A stretch of 64,000 nt of DNA, from contig NZ_CP114909.1 of assembly GCF_027497355.1 (NCBI RefSeq), forward strand, positions 930,001-994,000, given 5' to 3'. Position numbers and translations under genes: made by a program. The notes beneath the pieces are model-generated. The model had not been told where the DNA came from. It saw only the letters and a program-made list of their open reading frames with translations, and searched no databases. Every line of letters begins with the position of its first letter. Within the stretch, counting starts at the first letter, position 1. This document shows positions 20,042 through 28,624 of this stretch, in pieces. The stretch comes from Micromonospora sp. WMMA1947. Its GTDB lineage: Bacteria; Actinomycetota; Actinomycetes; Mycobacteriales; Micromonosporaceae.

Positions 20042-21478
20042 ATGAGCGACCAGCAGCAGCTGCGCAACTTCGTCAACGGCGAGTACGTCGACCCGGTGGA
20101 CGGCGGCTACGCCGACCTGATCGACCCGTGCACCGGCGAGGTCTTCGCCCAGGCCCCGGTCTCCGGCGCGGCGGACGTGGACGCGGCCATGAAGGCCGCC
20201 GCCGCCGCGTTCGAGACCTGGCGGGACACCACGCCGGCCGAGCGGCAGCGGGCGCTGCTGAAGTTCGCCGACGCGGTCGAGGCGCGGGCCGCCGAACTGG
20301 TCGACGCGGAGGTGCGCAACACCGGCAAGCCCCGGCAGCTCACCACCGAGGAGGAGCTGCCGCCCGCGGTGGACGAGCTGCGCTTCTTCGCCGGCGCCGC
20401 GCGCCTGCTGGAGGGCCGCTCGGCCGGTGAGTACATGGCCGGGCACACGTCGTACGTGCGGCGCGAGCCGATCGGTGTCTGCGCCCAGGTGACCCCGTGG
20501 AACTACCCGCTGATGATGGCGGTCTGGAAGATCGCCCCGGCGCTGGCGGCGGGTAACGCGGTAGTACTGAAGCCGTCGGACACCACGCCGGTGTCGACGC
20601 TGCTGCTGGCCGAGATCGCCGCCGAACACCTGCCCCCGGGCGTGTTCAACGTGGTCTGCGGCGACCGCGACACCGGCCGTACGCTGGTCTCCCACCCGAC
20701 CCCGCAGCTCGTGTCGATCACCGGGTCGACCCGCGCGGGCATGGAGGTCGCCGCCGCGGCGGCGCCGGACCTCAAGCGGACGCACCTGGAGCTGGGCGGC
20801 AAGGCCCCGGTGGTGATCTTCGACGACGCGGACGTGGCCGCGGCGGCCGAGGCGATCGCGATGGGCGGCTACTTCAACGCCGGGCAGGACTGCACGGCGG
20901 CGACCCGCGTGCTCACCGGGCCGGGCATCCACGAGGACTTCGTGGCCGCGCTCACCGAGCAGGCCCGCAACACCCGCACCGGCGGGCCGGACGACGCCGA
21001 CGTGCTCTACGGCCCGCTGAACAACGCCAACCAGCTCGCCCGGGTCAGCGGATTCGTGGACCGGCTGCCGGACCACGCGAACGTCACCACCGGCGGTGCC
21101 CGGGTCGGCGAGCGCGGCTTCTTCTACGCCCCGACCGTGGTCTCCGGCGTACGCCAGGCCGACGAGATCATCCAGGACGAGGTGTTCGGGCCGGTCATCA
21201 CCGTGCAGCGGTTCTCCGACGAGGACGAGGCGGTGCGCTGGGCGAACGGCGTCGACTACGGCCTGTCCGCCTCGGTGTGGACGCGCGACCACGGCCGGGC
21301 CATGCGGATGACCCGCCGGCTCGACTTCGGCTGCGTCTGGGTGAACACCCACATCCCGTTCGTCTCGGAGATGCCGCACGGCGGCTTCAAGCACTCCGGC
21401 CACGGCAAGGACCTGTCGGTCTACAGCCTGGAGGACTACACCCGGGTCAAGCACGTCATGCACAACATCGAGGGCTGA
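20042..21478 (+). CDS. Gamma-aminobutyraldehyde dehydrogenase
   Basis: Oxidises 4-aminobutanal, from putrescine, to GABA with NAD. The 478-residue protein matches the betaine/aminobutyraldehyde dehydrogenase branch: NFVNGEYVD start, [18 protein letters not shown], catalytic Glu250 in LELGGKAP and Cys284 in [11 protein letters not shown]. gabT begins 6 bp downstream, so the two enzymes form a putrescine-to-succinate module that fits the polyamine uptake and oxidation genes 15-25 kb away. Betaine aldehyde dehydrogenase is the main alternative; the gabT partner argues against it. Confidence 0.86.
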   Translation: MSDQQQLRNFVNGEYVDPVDGGYADLIDPCTGEVFAQAPVSGAADVDAAMKAAAAAFETWRDTTPAERQRALLKFADAVEARAAELVDAEVRNTGKPRQLTTEEELPPAVDELRFFAGAARLLEGRSAGEYMAGHTSYVRREPIGVCAQVTPWNYPLMMAVWKIAPALAAGNAVVLKPSDTTPVSTLLLAEIAAEHLPPGVFNVVCGDRDTGRTLVSHPTPQLVSITGSTRAGMEVAAAAAPDLKRTHLELGGKAPVVIFDDADVAAAAEAIAMGGYFNAGQDCTAATRVLTGPGIHEDFVAALTEQARNTRTGGPDDADVLYGPLNNANQLARVSGFVDRLPDHANVTTGGARVGERGFFYAPTVVSGVRQADEIIQDEVFGPVITVQRFSDEDEAVRWANGVDYGLSASVWTRDHGRAMRMTRRLDFGCVWVNTHIPFVSEMPHGGFKHSGHGKDLSVYSLEDYTRVKHVMHNIEG

Positions 21479-21484
21479 TCGGCG

Positions 21485-22756
21485 ATGGCCACCAGCGAGG
21501 AGCTGCACAAGCGCCGGGTCGAGGCCGTGGCGCGGGGCGTGGGCAGCACGATTCCCGCGTACGTGGACCGGGCGGGCGGCGGCACGATCACCGACGTGGA
21601 CGGGCGGGAGTGGATCGACTTCGCCGCCGGCATCGCCGTCACCAACGTGGGCAACTCCGCGCCGCGCGTGGTCGAGGCGGTACGCGCGCAGGTCGAACGA
21701 TTCACCCACACCTGCTTCATGGTCGCGCCGTACGAGTCGTACGTGGCGGTCTGCGAGCAGCTCAACGCGCTGACCCCGGGTGGTTTCGAGAAGCGCTCGG
21801 CGCTGTTCAACTCCGGCGCCGAGGCGGTGGAGAACGCGGTGAAGATCGCCCGGCACGCGACCGGGCGGCCGGCGGTGGTGGTGTTCGACCACGCGTACCA
21901 CGGCCGGACCAACCTGACCATGGCGCTGACCGCGAAGAACATGCCGTACAAGCACCGGTTCGGGCCGTTCGCCGGTGAGGTCTACCGGGTGCCGATGTCG
22001 TACCCGCTGCGCGACGGCGGGCTGGACGGCGCCACCGCGGCGGCCCGGTCGATCGAGATGATCGAGAAGCAGGTGGGCGCGGAGAACGTGGCCGCGCTGC
22101 TCATCGAGCCGATCCAGGGCGAGGGCGGTTTCGTCGTACCCGCGCTGGGTTTCCTGCCGGCGTTGCGCGAATGGGCGACGGCGGCCGGGGTGGTGTTCGT
22201 CGCCGACGAGATCCAGACCGGTTTCTGCCGCACCGGCGACTGGTTCGCCTGCGCCCACGAGGGCGTCGAGCCGGACCTGATCACGCTGGCCAAGGGCATC
22301 GCGGGCGGGCTGCCGCTGGCGGCGGTGACCGGCCGGGCGGAGCTGATGGACGCGGTGCACGTCGGCGGCCTGGGCGGCACGTACGGCGGCAACCCGATCG
22401 CCTGTGCCGCCGCGCTCGCGTCGATGGAGACGATGCGGGAGCTGGACCTGGCCGCCGCCGCGCGCCGGATCGGCGCGGTGATGGGTGAGCGGCTGCGCGC
22501 GATCGCCGCCGGTGACCCGCGCGTCGCCGAGGTACGCGGCCGGGGCGCGATGCTCGCCGTGGAGATCGTGCAGCCCGGCACGCTGACCCCGGACCCGGCC
22601 GCCACGGCGGCGATCTCGGCCGCCTGCCACGCCGCCGGGCTGCTCACGCTGACCTGCGGCACCTACGGCAACGTGCTGCGGTTCCTGCCCCCACTGGTCA
22701 TCTCCGACGACGAGCTGGGCCGGGGACTGGACATCCTGGCGGCCGCCTTCGGCTGA
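21485..22756 (+). CDS. gabT: 4-aminobutyrate aminotransferase
   Basis: Transfers the amino group of GABA to 2-oxoglutarate, giving succinate semialdehyde. The 423-residue class III PLP aminotransferase has NSGAEAVENAVKIAR, FVADEIQTGFCRTG with the PLP-contacting Asp, and the Schiff-base Lys270 in TLAKGIAGG. It lies 6 bp after the aldehyde dehydrogenase and ends before a strong bidirectional hairpin. No succinate semialdehyde dehydrogenase is adjacent, unless the ALDH at 18460 plays that part. Confidence 0.92.
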   Translation: MATSEELHKRRVEAVARGVGSTIPAYVDRAGGGTITDVDGREWIDFAAGIAVTNVGNSAPRVVEAVRAQVERFTHTCFMVAPYESYVAVCEQLNALTPGGFEKRSALFNSGAEAVENAVKIARHATGRPAVVVFDHAYHGRTNLTMALTAKNMPYKHRFGPFAGEVYRVPMSYPLRDGGLDGATAAARSIEMIEKQVGAENVAALLIEPIQGEGGFVVPALGFLPALREWATAAGVVFVADEIQTGFCRTGDWFACAHEGVEPDLITLAKGIAGGLPLAAVTGRAELMDAVHVGGLGGTYGGNPIACAAALASMETMRELDLAAAARRIGAVMGERLRAIAAGDPRVAEVRGRGAMLAVEIVQPGTLTPDPAATAAISAACHAAGLLTLTCGTYGNVLRFLPPLVISDDELGRGLDILAAAFG

Positions 22757-22764
22757 CCCCGGAC

Positions 22765-22815
22765 GTGGAACACCATGGGCCCGATCTCCCCCAGGGCCGG
22801 CCCATGGTGTTCCAC
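22765..22815. terminator. Bidirectional terminator between gabT and the tandem-repeat gene
   Basis: A perfect 17-bp inverted repeat (22765-22781 and 22799-22815) around a 17-nt loop, starting 8 bp after the gabT stop and 8 bp from the end of the convergent gene. No T run follows, as is common in actinomycetes. Confidence 0.85.
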
Positions 22816-22823
22816 CCGGAGGA

Positions 22824-23483
22824 TCAGCGGAGCAGCTCGACGGTGTTGCGCCGGACCAGGTTCTTGCCCGGTTCCCGGATGGCGTCCATGGCAGCGGTGT
22901 TGAGCAGCACGCAACTGCCCGACGGCCCGGTGACGGTCACCGTCACCACCTTGTTGTTGTCCAGGTTCGTCACCCGCAGCCGGGTGCCGAGGGGGAACTG
23001 GCCGCTGGTGGCGGCCGGTGCTCCGCCCTCAGCGAAGAACGTGAGCGCGCCGGAGCAGACGCTGCCGCCGATCGGCTGCGCGGCGCCCGGACGGGTCTCA
23101 CCCGGTTGGGCGCCGGGTGCCGGGGCGGCGGCGCCGTCGAGGCGTTCCACCACGTTGCGGCGGATGACGTTCTTGCCCGGCTCGCGTACCAGGTCCATGG
23201 CGGCGGCGTTCAGCAGCACGCAGCTCCCCGACGGCCCGGTCACGGTCACCGTGGCCACCTTGCGGTTGTCCAGGTTCGTCACCCGCAGCCGGGTGCCCAC
23301 CGGGAATCTGTCGCTCGTCGCGGCCGGTGGTCCGCCCTCGGCCGAGAAGGTCACCGACCCGGCGCAGACCGACCGCCCGACCGGCGCGGTGTCCGCGAAA
23401 CCCAGTCCGGTGCCCACCGAGACCGCCACCGTGGCGGTCACCGCCACGGTTGCCGCCATCACGTGCTTGCGCTGCACCCTCAC
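22824..23483 (-). CDS. Secreted protein with two RlpA-like (double-psi barrel) repeats
   Basis: A 219-residue secreted protein. A signal peptide (ending near GLGFADT) is followed by two repeats of about 80 residues, each beginning with VC(A/S)GxxTFxAEGG and continuing with FPxGTRLRVTNLDN, V(T/A)VTVTGPSGSCVLLN and REPGKN. FPxGT..VTNL..V.V resembles the RlpA-like double-psi beta-barrel, seen in wall-binding or expansin-like proteins; the RlpA catalytic Asp is not obvious. The repeats are nearly identical at DNA level about 300 bp apart (for example 22,905-22,990 and 23,205-23,290), so the duplication is recent. Mature Cys pairs may form disulfides. Confidence 0.65.
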   Translation of the reverse strand: MRVQRKHVMAATVAVTATVAVSVGTGLGFADTAPVGRSVCAGSVTFSAEGGPPAATSDRFPVGTRLRVTNLDNRKVATVTVTGPSGSCVLLNAAAMDLVREPGKNVIRRNVVERLDGAAAPAPGAQPGETRPGAAQPIGGSVCSGALTFFAEGGAPAATSGQFPLGTRLRVTNLDNNKVVTVTVTGPSGSCVLLNTAAMDAIREPGKNLVRRNTVELLR

Positions 23484-23558
23484 GTTCTCTCCCGTCGTCG
23501 CTGTCGTTCGCCGCGTGGTACGGACGGGAGGGCCGGAACGTTCACCTGGCCTGATGGA

Positions 23559-24194
23559 CTACAACGGACCGTAACGGGTGTGCGGCGCTCCGGTCATCAG
23601 CGCCCAGTACCTGTCGCCGTAGGACCAGTGCCACCACTCCGTCGGGTAGTTCACCATCCCCGCGCCGCTCAACGCCGCCACCAGCACATTCCGGTTGCGC
23701 CACGCGCTCACCGGGATGTGCCGTGCGGCGGTGAAGCAGGCGTCGGCGCTCTCCTCCGGGGTGGCGTCGAGCGCGGTGCCCATGTCCAGCTCCACACCGT
23801 CGGCGTCGCACAGGGTGAGGTCGACTGCTCCGCCGGTGCTGTGCGGGGCCACCTCGACCGGCGAGACGAACTTGGTGGTCTCCCGGTGCAGCCGGTCCGC
23901 CGGCCAGTCCGGGTGACGCCGGCGCAGTTCGTCCCGGTAGCCGGTGAAGATGTCCAGCTGCGCCCGGTACGGCCGGTAGCCCTCGACCACGAGCAGGCGC
24001 AGCCCGGCCGGCAGCGCGCGCTGCGCGGCCAGCAACCGGTCCGCGACACCGCGCCGCACCCGGGCGTACGCCCCGGCGGGATCGGCGGCCCGCCCGTCCA
24101 CCCGCAGTCCGGGCACGTCGCGCAGGTCCACCAGGGGTTCGCCGTCGTCCCGGCTGGACACCGCGGCGACCCGGGGGTCGGAGAGCAGGATCAC
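23559..24194 (-). CDS. vanX: VanX-type D-alanyl-D-alanine dipeptidase
   Basis: Zinc dipeptidase that hydrolyses D-Ala-D-Ala. The 211-residue product has the SxHxxGxAxD-type motif as APHSTGGAVD and the downstream EWWH. By count, His118, Asp125, Glu186 and His189 have the same spacing as the zinc ligands and catalytic Glu known for VanX (His116, Asp123, Glu181, His184). EGYRPYR supplies the transition-state Arg. The GTG start overlaps the ddl stop as GTGA. In van clusters this enzyme removes the normal dipeptide so that an altered one is used; in other bacteria homologues recycle wall peptides. Confidence 0.88.
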   Translation of the reverse strand: MILLSDPRVAAVSSRDDGEPLVDLRDVPGLRVDGRAADPAGAYARVRRGVADRLLAAQRALPAGLRLLVVEGYRPYRAQLDIFTGYRDELRRRHPDWPADRLHRETTKFVSPVEVAPHSTGGAVDLTLCDADGVELDMGTALDATPEESADACFTAARHIPVSAWRNRNVLVAALSGAGMVNYPTEWWHWSYGDRYWALMTGAPHTRYGPL

Positions 24195-25324
24195 GGCGTG
24201 CCCCCGGGGTGTTCGCGCGACGGCCGGGCCGCGTGCCGGGCGAAGGCGAGCGCGACGAGCCGGTCCACCACCTCGGGATACGCGACACCCGACTCGGCCC
24301 ACACCTTCGGGTACATCGAGTGCGCGGTGAAGCCGGGCAGCGTGTTCAGCTCGTTGACGAACAGGTCGCCGGTGGTCTCGTCGTAGAGGAAGTCGACACG
24401 GGCCAGCCCCCAACCGCCGATCGCGGTGAACGCCCGTACCGACAGGTCGCGGATCCGCTCGGTGACCTCGTCCGGCAGCGGCGCCGGGACGATCATCGGG
24501 TCGGCGTCGCCGAAGTACTTCTGCCGGTAGTCGAACCAGCCGCCCGCGACCCGGACCTCGCCGACCGCCGACGCCTCCGGCTGCCAGCCGCCGAGCACGC
24601 CACATTCCAGCTCCCGGCCGGTCACGCCCTGCTCGACGAGCACCACGTGGTCGTGCCGGAACGCCTCCTCCACGGCCGCCACCAGGTCGTCGCCGTCTGC
24701 CACCCGGGAGATGCCGATCGAGGAGCCCATGCGGGCCGGCTTGACGAACAGCGGTCCGCGCAGCCCCACCACCAGCTTCTCCGGGTCCGCCGCGGCCCGC
24801 CAGGTCGGTTCGTCGAACCAGACGTACGGCGTGGTCGGCACGTCCTCGGCCCGCAGCGCCCGCTTCATCGCCACCTTGTCCATGCCGACGGCGGAGGCGA
24901 GGATGCCGCACCCGACGTACGGCACGCCGAGCGATTCCAGCAGCCCCTGCACCACGCCGTCTTCGCCGTACGGGCCGTGCAGCACCGGGAACACCACGTC
25001 CAGCTCGGCGTGCACGGTGGCCGGGTCGTCGGCCGCGCTGACCGCCACGGTGCCGGCGGCTGCCCCGCGCCGCAGTTCCACCGCCTCCCCGGTGACCGGT
25101 AGCCGGTCGTCGATCGCCCGGCCGGCCGCCACGGTGCCGAGGTGCCGCGCGAGCACCGGCTCCGGCAGCAGCCGGATCCCGCCGGTACGCGTGATGCCGA
25201 GCGCCACCACGCGGTGCCCCCGCTCCGCCAGGGCCCGGGCCACGCCGAGCGCCGAGGCGCAGGAGACCTCGTGTTCCGCCGACGGGCCTCCGAACAGGAC
25301 ACCGATCCGCACTGTCGACCTCAT
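24191..25324 (-). CDS. ddl: D-alanine--D-alanine (or D-serine) ligase family enzyme
   Basis: ATP-grasp ligase of the Ddl/Van family, 377 residues: VLFGGPSAEHEVS start, HGPYGEDGVVQGLLE, KPARMGSSIGIS, and the C-terminal metal site RVDFLYDETTGDLFVNELNTLPGFT. The omega-loop reads FDYRQKYFGDADPMIVPAPL, like Ddl and the D-serine ligases VanC/VanG and unlike the His-bearing loop of the D-lactate ligases VanA/VanB. D-Ala or D-Ser is therefore likely as second substrate; I cannot choose by eye. It overlaps the PLP fusion gene (ATGA) and vanX (GTGA), so the three are translated together. Whether it is the essential housekeeping ligase is unknown. Confidence 0.88.
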   Translation of the reverse strand: MRSTVRIGVLFGGPSAEHEVSCASALGVARALAERGHRVVALGITRTGGIRLLPEPVLARHLGTVAAGRAIDDRLPVTGEAVELRRGAAAGTVAVSAADDPATVHAELDVVFPVLHGPYGEDGVVQGLLESLGVPYVGCGILASAVGMDKVAMKRALRAEDVPTTPYVWFDEPTWRAAADPEKLVVGLRGPLFVKPARMGSSIGISRVADGDDLVAAVEEAFRHDHVVLVEQGVTGRELECGVLGGWQPEASAVGEVRVAGGWFDYRQKYFGDADPMIVPAPLPDEVTERIRDLSVRAFTAIGGWGLARVDFLYDETTGDLFVNELNTLPGFTAHSMYPKVWAESGVAYPEVVDRLVALAFARHAARPSREHPGGTP

Positions 25325-27456
25325 GCCGCCACTCCCACAGTCATCGGGTCGCCCGCCAGCCGGGCCACCACTTCCGCTTCCACGTTTCCGCCGGTCAGCA
25401 CCACGCCGACGGTCATCTGCCGCCGGCCCTCGGGCGGCCACGGCGCCCCGCCGCCGGAACGGGCGACGCCGCCCGCGCCGGCCACCTCGCCTAGGCGCAA
25501 CGCGCCGGCCAGTCCGGCCGCGCCGGACGGCTCGACGAGCACCTTCAGGTCCAGCAGGAGCAGCCGGAACGCCTCGACGATCGCGTCGTCGTCGACCCGG
25601 ACCACCCCCCGCACGGCGGTCCGGGCCACCGCGAACGGCAGGTCGCCGACGCACCCGGGCCGCAGCCCGTCGGCCAGGCTCGGCGCCGGGGCGACAGGTG
25701 TGGGTCGTCCGGCGGCCAGGCTGCGGGCGAGCGAGTCGCAGCCGACCGGCTCGACGCCGTACACCCGGATCGGCGTTCCGGCCGCGGCCAGGCAGGCACC
25801 GGCGATGCCGCCGCCCCCGCCCACCGGCACCACAAGCGCGTCCAGGGGCGTGCCGCGCCGCGCCGCCTCCTCGATCAGTTCCAGGCTGGCGCTGCCCTGT
25901 CCGGCCACCACGTCCGGGTGGTCGTACGCGTCGACGAGCGGGTGGCCCTCCACGTCGGCGATCCGCCGGGCGACGGCCAGACGCTCCTCGACAGTGGTGC
26001 CGGCCCGGACCACCCGGGCCCCGGCGGCCCGCGCCCGGTCCACCTTGACCGGCGCGGCGTCCACCGGCAGCACGACCGTCGCGGCCAGCCCGTGCCGGCG
26101 CGCGGCCAGCGCCACCGCGACGGCGTGGTTGCCGGTGCTCTGCGCGACCACGCCGGTGTGCCCGGCGGCGGCGAGCCGGCCCACCGCCAGCATCGCGCCG
26201 CGCATCTTGTACGAGCCGCCGTCCTGGAGGTTCTCCGCCTTGAGCAGGACGCGGGCGCCGGCCAGGCGGTCGATCGCCGGGCTGTGCAGCACCGGGGTAC
26301 GCACCACCCGGCCGGACAGCGCGCGGGCGGCCTCCTCGACATGTGTGCGGTCCGGCAGCACCGGCGCGTCGGTTCGGGGCATGGTCTCTCCTTCGGGATT
26401 CGAGTGGACGCGGCGGCGCGGCAGGTCGAACAGCCAGTGCGCGCCGAGCGCGGTGAGGCAGCGGTGCACGGCGAGACTCAGTGCGAGCACGAGCGCGGTG
26501 AGCACGACCGGGTAGACGGTCACCAGCAGCGCCCGCGCGGGCCCGTCCAGCCCGGCCACCGGTGCGGCGAGGAGCCGGTCCAGCAGCGCCAGCACCGGCA
26601 TGTGGATCACGTAGACACCAAGCGTGCGGCGGCCGAGCCGGGTCAGTACCGGACCGGCCAGGCGGTGCCGGGCCAGCCGGGCGGCGGCGGTCAGCCCGAA
26701 CGCCACCGCGAGCACGGAGACGAGCAGGTACACGCCGGGCCAGCTCTGCGCGCCGGCCAGCGCCATGGCGGCCAGCGCGACCGCGTACGCGGCACCGGTG
26801 CCGGCGAGCCGCCGGGTGCTCGCGGCGTCCGCCCACCGCGTGAGGTACGGCCGCAGGCGCACACCGGCCAGGAAGAACACCAGGTTCTGGTAGACCTGCC
26901 CCCGGTTGCCGGGGCTGTCCAGCAGCCCGGTGGCCGCCACCGCGGACAGCGCGCCCGCAGCCATCAGCAGGACCGCCGGGTGGACCCGGCGCAGCGCCTT
27001 GGCGAGCACGAAGTAGAGCGCCAGCGCGTACAGGTACCACAGGTTCGAGGGCGTCACGGTGAGCTGGGCCAGCAGCTCACCCGGGTCGGTGGCCCGGTCG
27101 GTCGGGAAGCCGGGCGCCAGCGCCAGCAGCGCGGTGTGGACGAGCAGCCAGATCACGTACAGGTAGAGGTTCCGGGCGATCCGGGACCGCCCGGACACCC
27201 GCCACGGGCGGGCCACCGCGTTCGCCGCGAAGACGCCGGAGATCGCGAAGAACAACGGCATCCGCAGCGGCAGCAACTGCTCGCCGAGCAGGCCCCACGC
27301 GCCCGGCACCGGCAGACCGACCCGCCAGTCGATACGCAGGTAGTCCTTGACGACGACGTGCCAGAGCACCACGAGCACGATGCAGGCGCCCTTGGCCACG
27401 TCGGCCCAGACCACCCGGTCACCTGGTGGTGCGCTCCCCTCGGTACGCGTCGGCAC
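25321..27456 (-). CDS. Membrane acyltransferase-3 domain fused to serine racemase/dehydratase-like PLP enzyme
   Basis: A 711-residue fusion. Residues 1-345 form an acyltransferase-3 membrane domain with about ten spans (LWHVVVKDY, MPLFFAISGVFAANA, LGVYVIHMPVL). Residues 359-711 are a fold-type II PLP enzyme of the threonine dehydratase/serine racemase family: Schiff-base Lys417 in GGSYKMRGA, STGNHAVAVA, phosphate loop PVGGGGGIAG. Where human serine racemase has its Ser84, this protein has Thr (STGNH), so racemase and dehydratase activity are both possible. The architecture echoes VanT, where an acyltransferase-3-like domain is fused to an alanine-racemase-fold domain. An internal ATG at 26382 with GAAGGAG upstream could also make the PLP enzyme alone. 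GTG start with AGGAG. Overlaps ddl. Confidence 0.82.
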   Translation of the reverse strand: MPTRTEGSAPPGDRVVWADVAKGACIVLVVLWHVVVKDYLRIDWRVGLPVPGAWGLLGEQLLPLRMPLFFAISGVFAANAVARPWRVSGRSRIARNLYLYVIWLLVHTALLALAPGFPTDRATDPGELLAQLTVTPSNLWYLYALALYFVLAKALRRVHPAVLLMAAGALSAVAATGLLDSPGNRGQVYQNLVFFLAGVRLRPYLTRWADAASTRRLAGTGAAYAVALAAMALAGAQSWPGVYLLVSVLAVAFGLTAAARLARHRLAGPVLTRLGRRTLGVYVIHMPVLALLDRLLAAPVAGLDGPARALLVTVYPVVLTALVLALSLAVHRCLTALGAHWLFDLPRRRVHSNPEGETMPRTDAPVLPDRTHVEEAARALSGRVVRTPVLHSPAIDRLAGARVLLKAENLQDGGSYKMRGAMLAVGRLAAAGHTGVVAQSTGNHAVAVALAARRHGLAATVVLPVDAAPVKVDRARAAGARVVRAGTTVEERLAVARRIADVEGHPLVDAYDHPDVVAGQGSASLELIEEAARRGTPLDALVVPVGGGGGIAGACLAAAGTPIRVYGVEPVGCDSLARSLAAGRPTPVAPAPSLADGLRPGCVGDLPFAVARTAVRGVVRVDDDAIVEAFRLLLLDLKVLVEPSGAAGLAGALRLGEVAGAGGVARSGGGAPWPPEGRRQMTVGVVLTGGNVEAEVVARLAGDPMTVGVAA
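26380..26394 (-). promoter_or_regulatory. Internal ribosome-binding site and ATG before the PLP module
   Basis: On the minus strand GAAGGAG (26388-26394), a five-base gap, then ATG (26380-26382), in frame with the upstream acyltransferase and with no stop between. This is a better Shine-Dalgarno match than most in the window. It suggests the fused reading frame may also yield a separate soluble PLP enzyme of 353 residues, or that two genes recently lost the stop between them. Confidence 0.6.
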
Positions 27457-27571
27457 TGCGGTCTCCTCTCCGGCCTTCTGCGAAAGGGCGGCGGCGGCGC
27501 CGGTCCCGTCCTCGGGCAGGTGTCATCGCGGGACGCCGCGACGGCGGCTCCCGGAGTCGTGTGTGGGGTGG

Positions 27572-28624
27572 TCAGCCCACGAGGGGCAGGTGGACGTCGA
27601 CCCGCAGGCCGCCGTCCGCACCCGGGCGGGCGGCGATGACGCCGCCGTGCGCCTGGGTGATGGAGCGGGCGATGGCCAGGCCGAGCCCGGCACCGCCGCC
27701 CTGGTTGGTCCGGTCCCGGGCGAGGCGCCGGAACGGCTCGAACAGCCCGTCGACCGCTTCGGCGGGGACGTTCTGCCCGCTGTTGGTCACAGTCAGCGCG
27801 GGGTCACCGCCGACCGTGACGGTGAGCCGGCCGCCCTCGCGGTTGTACTTGATGCCGTTCTCCACCAGGTTCGTGACCAGGCGTTCCAGCAGCACCCGCT
27901 CACCGGTCACGATCCGGGGCGACAGCCGGGACTCCACCGTCACACCCGCCTCGGCGGCCCGGTCGGCGTACGCGGCCAGCACGCCGGTGACGATCTGCTC
28001 CAGGCGCTGCGGGGTGGAGGACCGCAGGCCCTGGTCGCTCTCGCTGAGCGCGAGCAGCCCTTCGATCAGCCGCTCGTTGCGTTCGTTCGTGGCGAGCAGC
28101 TGGGCGGTCAGCAGTTCCAGTTGCTCGCCGGTGAGCGACTGGGCCATGCCGACCTCGATCAGGGTGCGCTGCACCGCCAGCGGCGTACGCAGCTCGTGCG
28201 AGGCGTTCGCGGCGAACCGCCGCTGTCCCTCGTACCCGGCGGTGACCCGGTCCAGCATGTCGTCGATCGCGCGGCTGAGCCCGGCCAGCTCGTCCCGGCC
28301 GCCGCGCCGGATGCGGTAGCCGAGGTTCTGCGGTCCCAGGTTCGCGATCGGAGCGACCAGGTCGTGCACCGGGCGCAGGCACCAGCGGGCAGCGCCCCAC
28401 ACCGCGAGCCCGGCGGCCACCAGCACCAGCAACTCGATCAGTCGCGGCAGCAGCGGCACGAACGGACGGCCCGGCTCGCACACCGCGCCGATGGTGGCCA
28501 GGCCGCAGAACCACTGGGCCTGCCCCCACACCAGTTCGAGCAGCGACTTGACCATGTTGGGCACGAAGAACCCGGCGAGCAGGGCGAGCACCCCGACCAG
28601 CAGGATGCGGCGGCGGGGGCTCAC
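27572..28624 (-). CDS. Sensor histidine kinase of the van-like cluster
   Basis: A 350-residue two-component kinase. Two membrane spans (about 5-25 and 60-80) enclose a 35-40 residue outer loop with two cysteines (WFCGLATIGAVCEP). Then a HAMP-like linker, the H-box ASHELRTPLAVQ, N-box NLVENGIKYN and G-box GGAGLGLAIARS follow. The GTG start overlaps the regulator stop as GTGA. Position beside Ddl and VanX suggests a VanS-like role in sensing wall stress or a glycopeptide, but the short outer loop gives no clue to the ligand. It ends 115 bp before the fusion gene. Confidence 0.85.
   Translation of the reverse strand: MSPRRRILLVGVLALLAGFFVPNMVKSLLELVWGQAQWFCGLATIGAVCEPGRPFVPLLPRLIELLVLVAAGLAVWGAARWCLRPVHDLVAPIANLGPQNLGYRIRRGGRDELAGLSRAIDDMLDRVTAGYEGQRRFAANASHELRTPLAVQRTLIEVGMAQSLTGEQLELLTAQLLATNERNERLIEGLLALSESDQGLRSSTPQRLEQIVTGVLAAYADRAAEAGVTVESRLSPRIVTGERVLLERLVTNLVENGIKYNREGGRLTVTVGGDPALTVTNSGQNVPAEAVDGLFEPFRRLARDRTNQGGGAGLGLAIARSITQAHGGVIAARPGADGGLRVDVHLPLVG

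Noticed and set aside
19985..22630. Minus-strand reading frame of about 880 codons opposite the GABA genes
   Set aside because: Low-complexity shadow of two well-supported plus-strand enzymes.
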